DNA from: Clostridia bacterium
GTDB taxonomy: Bacteria > Bacillota > Clostridia > Christensenellales > CAG-314
Assembly (NCBI GenBank): GCA_017452035.1
Contig: JAFTNE010000163.1
Coordinates: 1-5,431 of the forward strand
DNA length: 5,431 bases
Reading direction: 5' to 3'
Shown here: piece after piece, positions 1-5,431 of the stretch
Position numbering within the stretch: position 1 is the first letter of the stretch
Layout of the letters: each line of letters opens with the position of its first letter
The notes under the pieces: model-generated
What the model was told of the DNA's origin: nothing
Database searches by the model: none
The model's input: only the letters and a program-made list of their open reading frames with translations
Made by a program: the position numbers and the translations under genes

Positions 1-100
1 CATGCCACCACGTAACTTTGACGAGTGGTACAAAACATTTGACGTTACGGAAAATGACCAAATGTACATTGCTCCCGAAAAACGTATTGTTATTTGGTAA
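1..100 (+). CDS. pepO: M13-family metallopeptidase (PepO/neprilysin-like), C-terminal fragment
   Basis: Only the last 32 codons are present; the gene begins before the window. The frame starting at base 2 reads MPPRNFDEWYKTFDV, then NDQMYIAPEKRIVIW, and stops with TAA at 98-100. The pattern 'F-x-x-x-Y-x-T-F-D-V', then 'D-x-M-Y-x-A-P-E-x-R', ending in a terminal tryptophan, is the characteristic C-terminus of M13 peptidases (PepO, neprilysin, endothelin-converting enzyme). The terminal Trp is a family hallmark. These are zinc endopeptidases that cleave oligopeptides; the HExxH and ExxxD zinc motifs lie upstream of the window and cannot be checked. The ATG at 2-4 is judged an internal Met, because this is plainly the tail of a protein of about 630-700 residues. 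The gene converges with the TIR gene, and a shared terminator lies between them. The family call is fairly firm; the symbol is by analogy. Confidence 0.8.
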   Translation, partial: MPPRNFDEWYKTFDVTENDQMYIAPEKRIVIW

Positions 101-145
101 AAAAGCCACTTGTTTAAAAAAAATATCGAAAAACTTGCTACATGC

Positions 146-179
146 AAAAAAGCCTTCGAATTTACCGAAGGCTTTTTTT
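146..179. terminator. Bidirectional intrinsic terminator between pepO and the TIR-STAND gene
   Basis: A perfect 7-bp GC-rich stem (GCCTTCG at 152-158 with CGAAGGC at 166-172) encloses a 7-base loop. It is flanked by A6 (146-151) and T7 (173-179), which extend the pairing to 13 bp. With A on one side and T on the other it can act as a rho-independent terminator on both strands. It lies 45 bases past the pepO stop and about 125 bases past the stop of the convergent TIR gene. No gene is seen in the remaining intergenic bases 180-304. Confidence 0.9.
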
Positions 180-304
180 GTTGATTAACATTTATGTACC
201 ATGTACCACATTTGCACTGTATGCTAAAACATTTTGTATAATGGTGTTTTTACGTCTCCTATATTATCTTATTCACAACTGGGATTGCAGTTATGGCATA
301 TTGA

Positions 305-2953
305 TTACTCATTATCTACGCTTTCCACCAAATTTTGCACAAATTGTAGCAATTCACTTTGCGCAGGTGCGTTTTTGATGTACTGTTGCAAAATGGATTT
401 GTTATCTTGGACAAACGCAATTAAATCGTCCGTGCGCGCAGTTTGTTGAAGAGTACTAACACTTGCAATGATAGCACTGATACACAAATCCCCTACACTA
501 TTGATGCCAAGTTCTTTTCGTTGACTAAACTTTGCAATTGCTTGGTCAATGTCACCCATTTGTACCAATGCCATCGTGTATAAACATAGGTGCGCATCTT
601 GTATATCTAATAAGTTGTTACCGGTAAAATCACCAGAGCTAAGCATTTTGCCCAGCAAATCGTCAGCAGATTGCATTAATGAGCAAAATTCACTCACATT
701 GCCTTCGCCAACGTTGGATTGCGCGATCAAAATTAGCAAGTCGTACAGGTGGTTGTCCGACCAACCATCCAAATTTACAAGTTGCTCCAACAAAACAGAA
801 CATGCGTTAAACTTTCCCCTGTTGAAAAACACGCCAATCACTTGCCTTACTGCTTGGATAGATTGATTTGCAATGGTAGCATCCATCAGTTTTTCTGGAC
901 TGGATTCCAATTCGTCAATCAAACGTGACAAGCCGTTTGCAAGCTCCCACTCGTCAGTATTGCAAAAGGCATCGTAGATATCATCAAAAATATCAATGAG
1001 TGTTTCATCTGTCAAGTTATCCTCGTCATCAAATAGCTGGCGAATTTCATCAAACTCAATACTTTCCAAAACGTCTGCAAACAACGGATTGTTTTGAACG
1101 CTTTCCATATCAATGGTGGCAGTATCTTCTAACGAAGGGTAAAGGCGTTCGCTTGTGGCATTATTGGTGGTTAAAAAGTCTATACCTCTCAACGAGGGCA
1201 TAACTATTGCGTTGATGCATACAACAACAAACTTGGTTAAATACTGTTGCTCCGTTGGCATAGCACCAAACTCTTCAACATTGTTGTACCAAGTTGTATA
1301 GCTGTTGATAACGTCAGCAGATTGCACGGGTGTTGATGCATTGACAAGTCGCATACGCGCAAAATGCAAAACATCCACAACCTTGTCAAGATTGAGCAAT
1401 TGCGCAAAGCGTTCGAGGGTACTGTAGTAACGTATCAATGAGCAAATATTTGTATCGGCATATTTTTTTACCAAATATACAAAGCATTTGGTTGCAATAG
1501 AGTAATCCATAAACTTGGGAACAAACACCCTTGCAATTACCGGTTCAATAAACAAACTTGCATCATACAAATTAGCTGTAATCCAACCATTGTCTATCAA
1601 ATTTATAAACGAAGCGTTTTCAAACGGATCTACACCTTCAAGAAAATCTACTAACTCGTCTTTGCTGATTGTGGGGGTAGCAAGCAATGCCACACAAAGG
1701 AGAATTTGCTGTTCATCAACACTAAACTGATTCATTCCAATAAGTCTGGAAAGTTTGTCAACAATTCTTTCGTTAAGACTACTTTTTTTGTTGGACTTAA
1801 CGTTGAGGTACTTGATTACCTCCTCAGGGCGAGATTTCATTCGCAAAGCCAGTTCCAGCGCTGCAATTTCCACCGTCTTTGTGTGACCACCAATGTCATC
1901 AAAAAACTCAACCACTGCATCCATCAAGGGTGCATGGTCAATTTTGCCCGTTCTATCGTAGTGGTGGAAAAACAATTCTACAAGGTGGTTTGTAGACATT
2001 GGACCAACGCCAATTACCGGCAAGTAGTCGGCGTAAATATCGGCAATTTTTTGAGTGGTAATTATCACGTGGTAACTCAGGCTTTTCAATAACCTCAAAA
2101 CCATATCATCAGCCATCTCATCCAACTCTAAATCTGTGATAACAATAATATCGTTGTGGGTAAGTTTGCCAAGATGTTGGCACTTTTTTTGAATAATTAC
2201 ATCATTGTCACTGCTATTTATTGCATCTTGGTGGATGTTTGCAAAGGCCAAGGTGTTTAGCATAAAATCGTACAGCGATTGATGAAAACCATTGACCTCC
2301 ACTGCTGATTGGTAGTTGCACGTTGATACGTACTTGCGTGCAACGGTTTTTTTGCCAAAACCAAAAGTGCCTGTCAACACAACTATGTTGGACTTTTCAA
2401 ATGCTTGTTGGATATCTGCAATAACATCATTGCGACTGTCGGCAACAAAATATCCGTCAAAATTTGCGTCAATTTTCACCCCAGCAACTTTGGGACGAGA
2501 GCTATCCATGGGCAATTCGGGACGGCCTTCGGCACGCAGTTTAAACAACTCCTTTACACGATATGCCAACAAATCGAGGCTAGCTAATGAACCCATCTTG
2601 TTTAAACGGGCGATATGATTGGTGTCTGTGATGTGGTTTAGGTGCATGGCAAACTCGGGCGTGAGTGGTTCGTCAGTAATGCTGTACACCATCATGTTAA
2701 GCTTGTTGAGTCCTTCCAAACGGTGAGCTTCGATAACCTCGTTGATCACCAACGATTTGGAACTCATTGATGCTGGACTGATGATAACAACAAAAACTTG
2801 GCAACTACGTACACCTTCGATACAAGCGCCGGAAAAAGCTGACAGGCATTGCTCGTCAGAGTCGAAATAGTCGATACCCTCTTGCTTAAACTTTGCAACA
2901 ATGGCATTTTTAACTTCACGATCTGCGCCCGACCAGCTAATAAACACCTTCAT
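305..2953 (-). CDS. TIR domain-STAND (NB-ARC-like) NTPase with helical C-terminal region; candidate NLR-like defence protein
   Basis: The protein has 882 residues. Residues 1-140 look like a TIR domain: strand KVFISWSG (2-9), strand CQVFVVIIS (51-59), then SPASMSSKSLVINEV (59-73), where E72 sits close to the catalytic Glu position of TIR NADases. Residues 165-385 look like a STAND/NB-ARC core: Walker A-like GTFGFGKKT (195-203), Walker B-like IIVITDLELDE (269-279), sensor-like HVIITTQ (295-301), a GxP-like GVGPMS (315-320), and IGGHTKTVEIAALEL (355-369), which resembles the NB-ARC 'GLPLAL' helix. Residues 395-480 resemble a winged helix. Residues 483-882 are helical with an acidic stretch (about 607-665) and one TPR-like piece (about 785-810), probably the sensor region. 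TIR-STAND proteins typically sense a trigger, oligomerise and deplete NAD+; that role is inferred here. The start is set by the ribosome binding site; a TTG-initiated extension to 3172 is rejected. The gene is monocistronic. The Walker A Ser/Thr after GK is Lys. Confidence 0.88.
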   Translation of the reverse strand: MKVFISWSGADREVKNAIVAKFKQEGIDYFDSDEQCLSAFSGACIEGVRSCQVFVVIISPASMSSKSLVINEVIEAHRLEGLNKLNMMVYSITDEPLTPEFAMHLNHITDTNHIARLNKMGSLASLDLLAYRVKELFKLRAEGRPELPMDSSRPKVAGVKIDANFDGYFVADSRNDVIADIQQAFEKSNIVVLTGTFGFGKKTVARKYVSTCNYQSAVEVNGFHQSLYDFMLNTLAFANIHQDAINSSDNDVIIQKKCQHLGKLTHNDIIVITDLELDEMADDMVLRLLKSLSYHVIITTQKIADIYADYLPVIGVGPMSTNHLVELFFHHYDRTGKIDHAPLMDAVVEFFDDIGGHTKTVEIAALELALRMKSRPEEVIKYLNVKSNKKSSLNERIVDKLSRLIGMNQFSVDEQQILLCVALLATPTISKDELVDFLEGVDPFENASFINLIDNGWITANLYDASLFIEPVIARVFVPKFMDYSIATKCFVYLVKKYADTNICSLIRYYSTLERFAQLLNLDKVVDVLHFARMRLVNASTPVQSADVINSYTTWYNNVEEFGAMPTEQQYLTKFVVVCINAIVMPSLRGIDFLTTNNATSERLYPSLEDTATIDMESVQNNPLFADVLESIEFDEIRQLFDDEDNLTDETLIDIFDDIYDAFCNTDEWELANGLSRLIDELESSPEKLMDATIANQSIQAVRQVIGVFFNRGKFNACSVLLEQLVNLDGWSDNHLYDLLILIAQSNVGEGNVSEFCSLMQSADDLLGKMLSSGDFTGNNLLDIQDAHLCLYTMALVQMGDIDQAIAKFSQRKELGINSVGDLCISAIIASVSTLQQTARTDDLIAFVQDNKSILQQYIKNAPAQSELLQFVQNLVESVDNE

Positions 2954-2959
2954 ACGATA

Positions 2960-2966
2960 CCTCCCT
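2960..2966 (-). promoter_or_regulatory. Ribosome binding site that fixes the TIR-STAND start
   Basis: The - strand reads AGGGAGG, six bases (TATCGT) and then ATG at 2953-2951. This near-ideal Shine-Dalgarno places the start at MKVFISWSG, exactly at the first beta strand of the TIR domain. The open frame continues 73 codons upstream, but that stretch contains the promoter and has no family resemblance. Confidence 0.88.
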
Positions 2967-2986
2967 ACTTTACAACGCGTATAAAC

Positions 2987-3007
2987 CAATGTTTTGTAAA
3001 AATATTG
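2987..3007. repeat. Inverted repeat, copy 1, over the TIR promoter -10 and start site
   Basis: CAATGTTTT (2987-2995), a 3-base centre GTA, then AAAATATTG (2999-3007); eight of nine positions are symmetric. The first ten bases, CAATGTTTTG, are identical to those of the copy at 3073-3096. It overlaps the -10 hexamer and the predicted start site, where a bound repressor would block RNA polymerase. An operator role is inference. Confidence 0.55.
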
Positions 3008-3032
3008 TAGCATAATTGCATATTTATGTAAA
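3004..3032 (-). promoter_or_regulatory. Predicted sigma-A-type promoter of the TIR-STAND gene
   Basis: On the - strand, TTTACA (3032-3027) is followed by a 17-base spacer and TACAAT (3009-3004). The -10 is preceded by TGC, giving an extended -10 (TGCTACAAT). Each hexamer matches the consensus at five of six positions and the spacing is optimal. The start of transcription would be near 2997, giving a 5' leader of about 45 bases. The -10 lies inside one of two inverted repeats, so it may be regulated. Confidence 0.6.
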
Positions 3033-3072
3033 GATTTGTTACAAATAAACTTTTCTGCCTTTTTGTACTGGG

Positions 3073-3096
3073 CAATGTTTTGCAAAAAAAACATTG
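3073..3096. repeat. Inverted repeat, copy 2, upstream of the TIR promoter
   Basis: CAATGTTTT (3073-3081), a 6-base centre GCAAAA, then AAAACATTG (3088-3096); all nine positions are symmetric. It starts 40 bases upstream of the TIR -35 and shares CAATGTTTTG with copy 1. The two centres lie about 87 bases apart. No T tract follows on either strand, so it is not a terminator. It could be a regulator binding site. Confidence 0.55.
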
Positions 3097-3158
3097 TCTT
3101 GTCTAAGTTATGTTTATTAATCTTTGGGGAAAATTCAATCCAACACAAGAAAACAAAG

Positions 3159-3197
3159 TTGACTATTGACAAATACTAACTTTTAGTCTTGACAAAT
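3159..3197 (+). repeat. TTGAC direct repeats ahead of ktrB
   Basis: TTGACTA (3159-3165) is followed directly by TTGACAA (3166-3172), and the 9-mer TTGACAAAT occurs exactly at 3166-3174 and at 3189-3197. The second 9-mer contains the -35 of the ktrB promoter. GACTA (3161-3165) and TAGTC (3184-3188) also form an inverted pair between them. The set may be a decoy or alternative -35 box, or a regulator site; the sequence alone does not decide. Confidence 0.45.
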
Positions 3198-3217
3198 TTG
3201 CGCAAAAGTGTTTTAAT
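3189..3217 (+). promoter_or_regulatory. Predicted sigma-A-type promoter of ktrBA
   Basis: A perfect TTGACA (3189-3194), a 17-base spacer and TTTAAT (3212-3217). Transcription would begin near 3224, giving a leader of about 95 bases before ktrB. The same CTTGACAAAT start, 17-base spacer and TTTAATTA end recur at 5372-5403 after ktrA, which supports this being a real promoter form in this genome. Confidence 0.7.
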
Positions 3218-3228
3218 TAGACTAACAG

Positions 3229-3313
3229 AGTGCTTTTGGCACTAAAATAATAAATTGGGGACCAGCTGACTGAAGGGGACGCTGGTTTTTCGTTCTATCG
3301 ATAACGGGAAAAC
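3229..3313 (+). promoter_or_regulatory. Structured 5' leader of ktrBA (three predicted hairpins)
   Basis: Three hairpins lie between the predicted transcription start and the ktrB ATG. P1 is AGTGC/GCACT (3229-3243, loop TTTTG). P2 is ACCAGC (3261-3266) with GCTGGT (3281-3286), enclosing a 14-base G-rich loop. P3 pairs GTTTTTCGTT (3285-3294) with AACGGGAAAAC (3303-3313), with one bulged G, one G-U pair and an 8-base loop. P3 would bury the weak ktrB ribosome binding site GGGA (3306-3309), and it uses the U tract after P2. K+ transporter genes are under the c-di-AMP ydaO riboswitch in Bacillus subtilis, but this leader is too short for that class and I see none of its motifs. Its nature as a regulatory RNA is inferred. 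Confidence 0.4.
3261..3290 (+). terminator. Possible attenuator hairpin in the ktrBA leader
   Basis: A 6-bp stem (ACCAGC/GCTGGT) runs into a five-base T tract (3286-3290), about 30 bases before the ktrB start codon. The stem is short and the loop long (14 bases), so it would be a weak terminator on its own. G-U pairing of the preceding GGGG (3257-3260) with the T tract could lengthen it but would consume the U run. Confidence 0.3.
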
Positions 3314-3318
3314 TATTT

Positions 3319-4680
3319 ATGATTGGTAAAAAGAAATTTTCACTATCTACAACACAAATCATTTTGCTGAGTTTTTTGGTTACCATTTTGGTGGGAAGTG
3401 GCCTTTTGGCTTTGCCCATCAGTTCTGCCACTGGAAAGCCCGTGCCATATCTTGATGCGTTATTCACTGCAACCACGGCAACCTGCGTAACGGGACTTGT
3501 AACGTTGCCTGTTGTATCCACTTGGAGTGTCTTTGGGCAAATTGTTATACTTGTGCTCATCCAAATTGGTGGTTTGGGTATCATAACGGTAATGTCGGGA
3601 GTGATGATGCTTTTGCATAAAAAGATGAGCATAGGCGACAGATTGCTTATTCAAGATGCTTTCAACCTCAACACAATGGCAGGACTTATCAGCTTTGTAA
3701 AGAAAGTTATGCTGGGAACGCTTATTATTGAAGGCGTGGGTGCGCTTTTATACATGTTTGTGTTTGTGCCAGAGTTTGGCGCAAGGGGTATTTGGATATC
3801 ACTATTCACCTCTGTATCGGCATTTTGCAACGCAGGAATTGACATTATTGCCCAAAACAGTCTTTACAACTACGCAACAAATCCTCTAATAAATACCGTA
3901 ACCTCGCTACTAATAATCTTGGGTGGCTTGGGTTACATAGTTTGGTGGGATGTGCTACGCGTATTTAAAACAAGAACCTCAAAAAACAAAAAGATATTTA
4001 GACATCTTACTTTGCATAGCAAAATTGCCATCTCCTTTACCCTTGGATTTGTAATTTTGGGAGCTGTTTGCATCTTTATTTTTGAGTACACAAACCCTCT
4101 TACCATTGGAAATTTGTCCTTGTTTGACAAAATTCAAGTAGCATTTTTCCAATCAATAACTACAAGAACTGCTGGGTTTGCAACAATACCACAAGAAAAT
4201 CTTACAAATGCGTCAGCACTTGTTTCCCTAATACTGATGGCCATTGGTGGCTCGCCCGTAGGTACTGCTGGTGGCATCAAAACGGTAACGATTGCAGTGT
4301 TGCTTTGCTCGGCATTTGCCACCATAAAAAACAAAAACAGTGCTACAATGTTTGGACGAACCATTTCGGATGCATCCATCAAAAAAGCCATTGCTGTTGT
4401 AGTAGCGTTTATTGCAATTTGCGCAACGTCCACACTGCTTTTGGTAGCAACAAACGACGCGCCTTTTATTGACTTGTTGTACGAGTCGGTAAGCGCAACG
4501 GCAACTGTTGGACTATCTCGAAACTTGACTGCAAGCCTAAACAACGTTGGTAAGGTCATCATCATTGCAACAATGTATCTTGGCAGAGTTGGCCCAATAT
4601 CACTTGCCATTGCCCTTGGTAGCAATCGTGAAAACAATAACATCATCAGCAATCCAATCGAAGAAATAAGCGTAGGATAA
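3319..4680 (+). CDS. ktrB: KtrB/TrkH-family potassium uptake membrane subunit
   Basis: The protein has 453 residues, a normal length for KtrB. It is the membrane, ion-conducting subunit of a Ktr/Trk K+ uptake system, built from four M1-P-M2 repeats. All four pore loops are visible with their filter glycines: ATCVTGLV (54-61, G59), SAFCNAGID (167-175, G173), TTRTAGFAT (281-289, G286) and SATATVGLS (392-400, G398). The Gly/Ser/Ala-rich segment GGSPVGTAGGIKT (310-322) matches the intramembrane gating loop of the third repeat. Hydrophobic segments surround each loop (for example 11-33, 71-99, 130-150, 191-210, 236-256, 300-333, 356-376). The first, cytoplasmic residues are basic (MIGKKK). A weak ribosome binding site (GGGA, 3306-3309) lies nine bases before the ATG, inside a possible hairpin. 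ktrA follows 11 bases later, so the two form an operon. KtrB proteins use Na+ in several bacteria; the driving ion cannot be read here. TrkH is an alternative name, but the paired short RCK subunit favours Ktr. Confidence 0.93.
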   Translation: MIGKKKFSLSTTQIILLSFLVTILVGSGLLALPISSATGKPVPYLDALFTATTATCVTGLVTLPVVSTWSVFGQIVILVLIQIGGLGIITVMSGVMMLLHKKMSIGDRLLIQDAFNLNTMAGLISFVKKVMLGTLIIEGVGALLYMFVFVPEFGARGIWISLFTSVSAFCNAGIDIIAQNSLYNYATNPLINTVTSLLIILGGLGYIVWWDVLRVFKTRTSKNKKIFRHLTLHSKIAISFTLGFVILGAVCIFIFEYTNPLTIGNLSLFDKIQVAFFQSITTRTAGFATIPQENLTNASALVSLILMAIGGSPVGTAGGIKTVTIAVLLCSAFATIKNKNSATMFGRTISDASIKKAIAVVVAFIAICATSTLLLVATNDAPFIDLLYESVSATATVGLSRNLTASLNNVGKVIIIATMYLGRVGPISLAIALGSNRENNNIISNPIEEISVG

Positions 4681-4691
4681 AGGAGTAAACT

Positions 4692-5342
4692 ATGAAAAAA
4701 AATCAAACATACGCTGTGTTTGGACTTGGCAGATACGGCTTGGCAGTAGCACGCGAACTTGTAGAAAACGGCAAGGAAGTAATTGCCATTGACGGCAATC
4801 AAAAACTTGTAAATGACGCGTCAGATTTTATACCAGTTTGTAAATGCGCTGACGTTACTGATGCTGACGTATTTGCGCGTTTGGATATTGGTAGCGTTGA
4901 TACGGCTATTGTATGTATGGCAAGCAGTTTAGAGGCAAGTGTAATGGCTGTTACACTTTGCAAAGAAATGGGAGTAAAAACCGTCATAGCAAAATGTGCA
5001 AACGAAATGCAACAAAAAATATTGTTGCGTGTGGGCGCAGACCAAGTTGTTTGTCCCGAGAGCGAATCGGGCGTTCGACTTGCTAAAAACTTGTTAAGTT
5101 CTGGCTTTATTGACATGATTTCCCTATCGCAAGACGCCTCTATTGTAGAAATTGACGTAAGAAGTGAATGGGTGGGAAAAAGCCTTGTTGAGCTAAATTT
5201 GCGCAAAAAGTACGGCATCAACGTGGTAGCCATCAAAAAGGCAGGCAAAATCAACGTTCATGTCACGCCCGAACAACTACTTGACGAGCAAACGACACTT
5301 ATTGTAATTGCCAACAACACTAAATTGAGCAGACTTAACTAA
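4692..5342 (+). CDS. ktrA: KtrA/TrkA-family regulatory RCK subunit of K+ uptake
   Basis: The protein has 216 residues, the usual size of single-unit KtrA; the Escherichia coli-type TrkA is a tandem duplication about twice as long. It is the cytoplasmic ring-forming subunit that gates KtrB. Residues 5-125 are an RCK_N Rossmann domain: VFGLGRYGLAVA (9-20) has the GxGxxG nucleotide-binding loop (G11, G13, G16), D34 at the end of the second strand would hold the ribose, and ADVTD (53-57) is a conserved family turn. Residues from about 140 to 210 are an RCK_C (TrkA_C) domain, including SEWVGKSLVELNLRKKYG (158-175) and a final strand TTLIVIAN (201-208). RCK_N binds ATP/ADP or NAD(H) in this family, and RCK_C binds c-di-AMP in several Gram-positive KtrA proteins; whether it does here is not visible. 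A good ribosome binding site (AAGGAG, 4680-4685) overlaps the last base of the ktrB stop codon, indicating tight co-translation. No clear terminator follows in the remaining bases. Confidence 0.93.
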   Translation: MKKNQTYAVFGLGRYGLAVARELVENGKEVIAIDGNQKLVNDASDFIPVCKCADVTDADVFARLDIGSVDTAIVCMASSLEASVMAVTLCKEMGVKTVIAKCANEMQQKILLRVGADQVVCPESESGVRLAKNLLSSGFIDMISLSQDASIVEIDVRSEWVGKSLVELNLRKKYGINVVAIKKAGKINVHVTPEQLLDEQTTLIVIANNTKLSRLN

Positions 5343-5372
5343 GCACTTATTAGACAAACGATTGCATATTGC

Positions 5373-5401
5373 TTGACAAATCACAAAAAAGATTGTTTAA
5401 T
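5373..5401 (+). promoter_or_regulatory. Predicted promoter downstream of ktrA
   Basis: TTGACA (5373-5378), a 17-base spacer and TTTAAT (5396-5401). This repeats the ktrBA promoter form, including the flanking bases (CTTGACAAAT and TTTAATTA). It points out of the window to a gene that is not visible. It starts 31 bases after the ktrA stop, so that gene can be transcribed independently of ktrBA. Confidence 0.6.
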
Positions 5402-5431
5402 TAAAATACAAAATTCCACATTGGGATCAGC

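Larger units (their letters stand above)
2954..3318. other. Divergent intergenic region between the TIR-STAND gene and ktrB
   Basis: This 365-base AT-rich stretch has no credible gene; the frames crossing it lack start signals or are shadows of ktrB. From left to right it holds: the TIR gene ribosome binding site (2960-2966); an inverted repeat over the TIR transcription start (2987-3007); the TIR promoter (3004-3032); a second copy of the inverted repeat (3073-3096); repeated TTGAC-containing words (3159-3197); the ktrB promoter (3189-3217); and a three-hairpin ktrB leader (3229-3313). Bases 3097-3158 show nothing recognisable. Confidence 0.75.

Noticed and set aside
194..207. Tandem repeat ATGTACC x2 in the pepO-TIR intergenic stretch
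   Set aside because: Only two 7-base units, with no further copies or associated feature; expected by chance in AT-rich DNA.
212..242. Possible + strand promoter (TTGCAC, then TATAAT at 237-242)
   Set aside because: The spacer of 19 bases is too long, the -35 is poor, and it would point antisense into the end of the TIR gene with no gene to serve. It could give an antisense RNA, but the evidence is too thin.
277..292. Small hairpin AACTG/CAGTT just past the TIR gene stop codon
   Set aside because: Only five base pairs with no T tract on the - strand; the hairpin at 146-179 is a far better terminator.
142..378. 78-codon + strand reading frame after pepO
   Set aside because: It begins inside the terminator hairpin and runs into the antisense of the TIR gene, with no ribosome binding site.
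2954..3172. N-terminal extension of the TIR-STAND frame (73 codons, starting at a TTG)
   Set aside because: It spans the predicted promoter and inverted repeats and has no family resemblance, while a near-perfect ribosome binding site sits right before the ATG at 2953-2951, at the exact start of the TIR fold.
3229..3318. ydaO-type c-di-AMP riboswitch before ktrB
   Set aside because: The leader of about 95 bases is much shorter than this class and its conserved sequence blocks are not seen.
4134..4802. 222-codon - strand reading frame opposite ktrB and ktrA
   Set aside because: It is antisense to two well-supported genes and its composition mirrors their membrane and Rossmann codons; no plausible family is visible.

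Overview
The window looks like a chromosomal segment of a low-GC, Gram-positive-type bacterium, most likely a member of the Bacillota (Clostridia-like). The reasons are the AT-rich sequence, strong AGGAGG-type ribosome binding sites, TTGACA-type promoters and a KtrAB-type potassium uptake operon. This is an inference from style and gene content; no marker fixes the genus.

Layout, left to right. (i) Bases 1-100 hold the last 32 codons of an M13-family (PepO/neprilysin-like) metallopeptidase on the + strand. (ii) A perfect hairpin with A and T tracts at 146-179 can terminate transcription from both sides. (iii) Bases 305-2953, on the - strand, encode an 882-residue protein with an N-terminal TIR domain, a STAND/NB-ARC-like P-loop NTPase core, a winged-helix-like segment and a long helical C-terminal half. 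This is the architecture of NLR-like immune proteins. (iv) Bases 2954-3318 form a divergent intergenic region. It carries a promoter for the TIR gene, a promoter for the K+ operon, two near-identical inverted repeats around the TIR promoter, repeated TTGACAAAT words, and a structured leader before the K+ operon. (v) Bases 3319-4680 (ktrB) and 4692-5342 (ktrA) encode the membrane and regulatory subunits of a Ktr/Trk K+ uptake system. (vi) After ktrA the window ends in another promoter of the same TTGACA-N17-TTTAAT form, followed by a 9-base word resembling the start of the ktrB leader hairpin.

How they fit together. KtrB and KtrA form one transport system, with KtrA as the nucleotide-binding (and, by family, possibly c-di-AMP-binding) gate. 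The TIR-STAND gene is transcribed alone, away from ktrBA and towards pepO, and no partner gene is visible. It is the most interesting item here: a predicted single-gene, NLR-like candidate for anti-phage or abortive-infection defence, lodged between apparently housekeeping genes. The defence role is inferred from domain architecture only.
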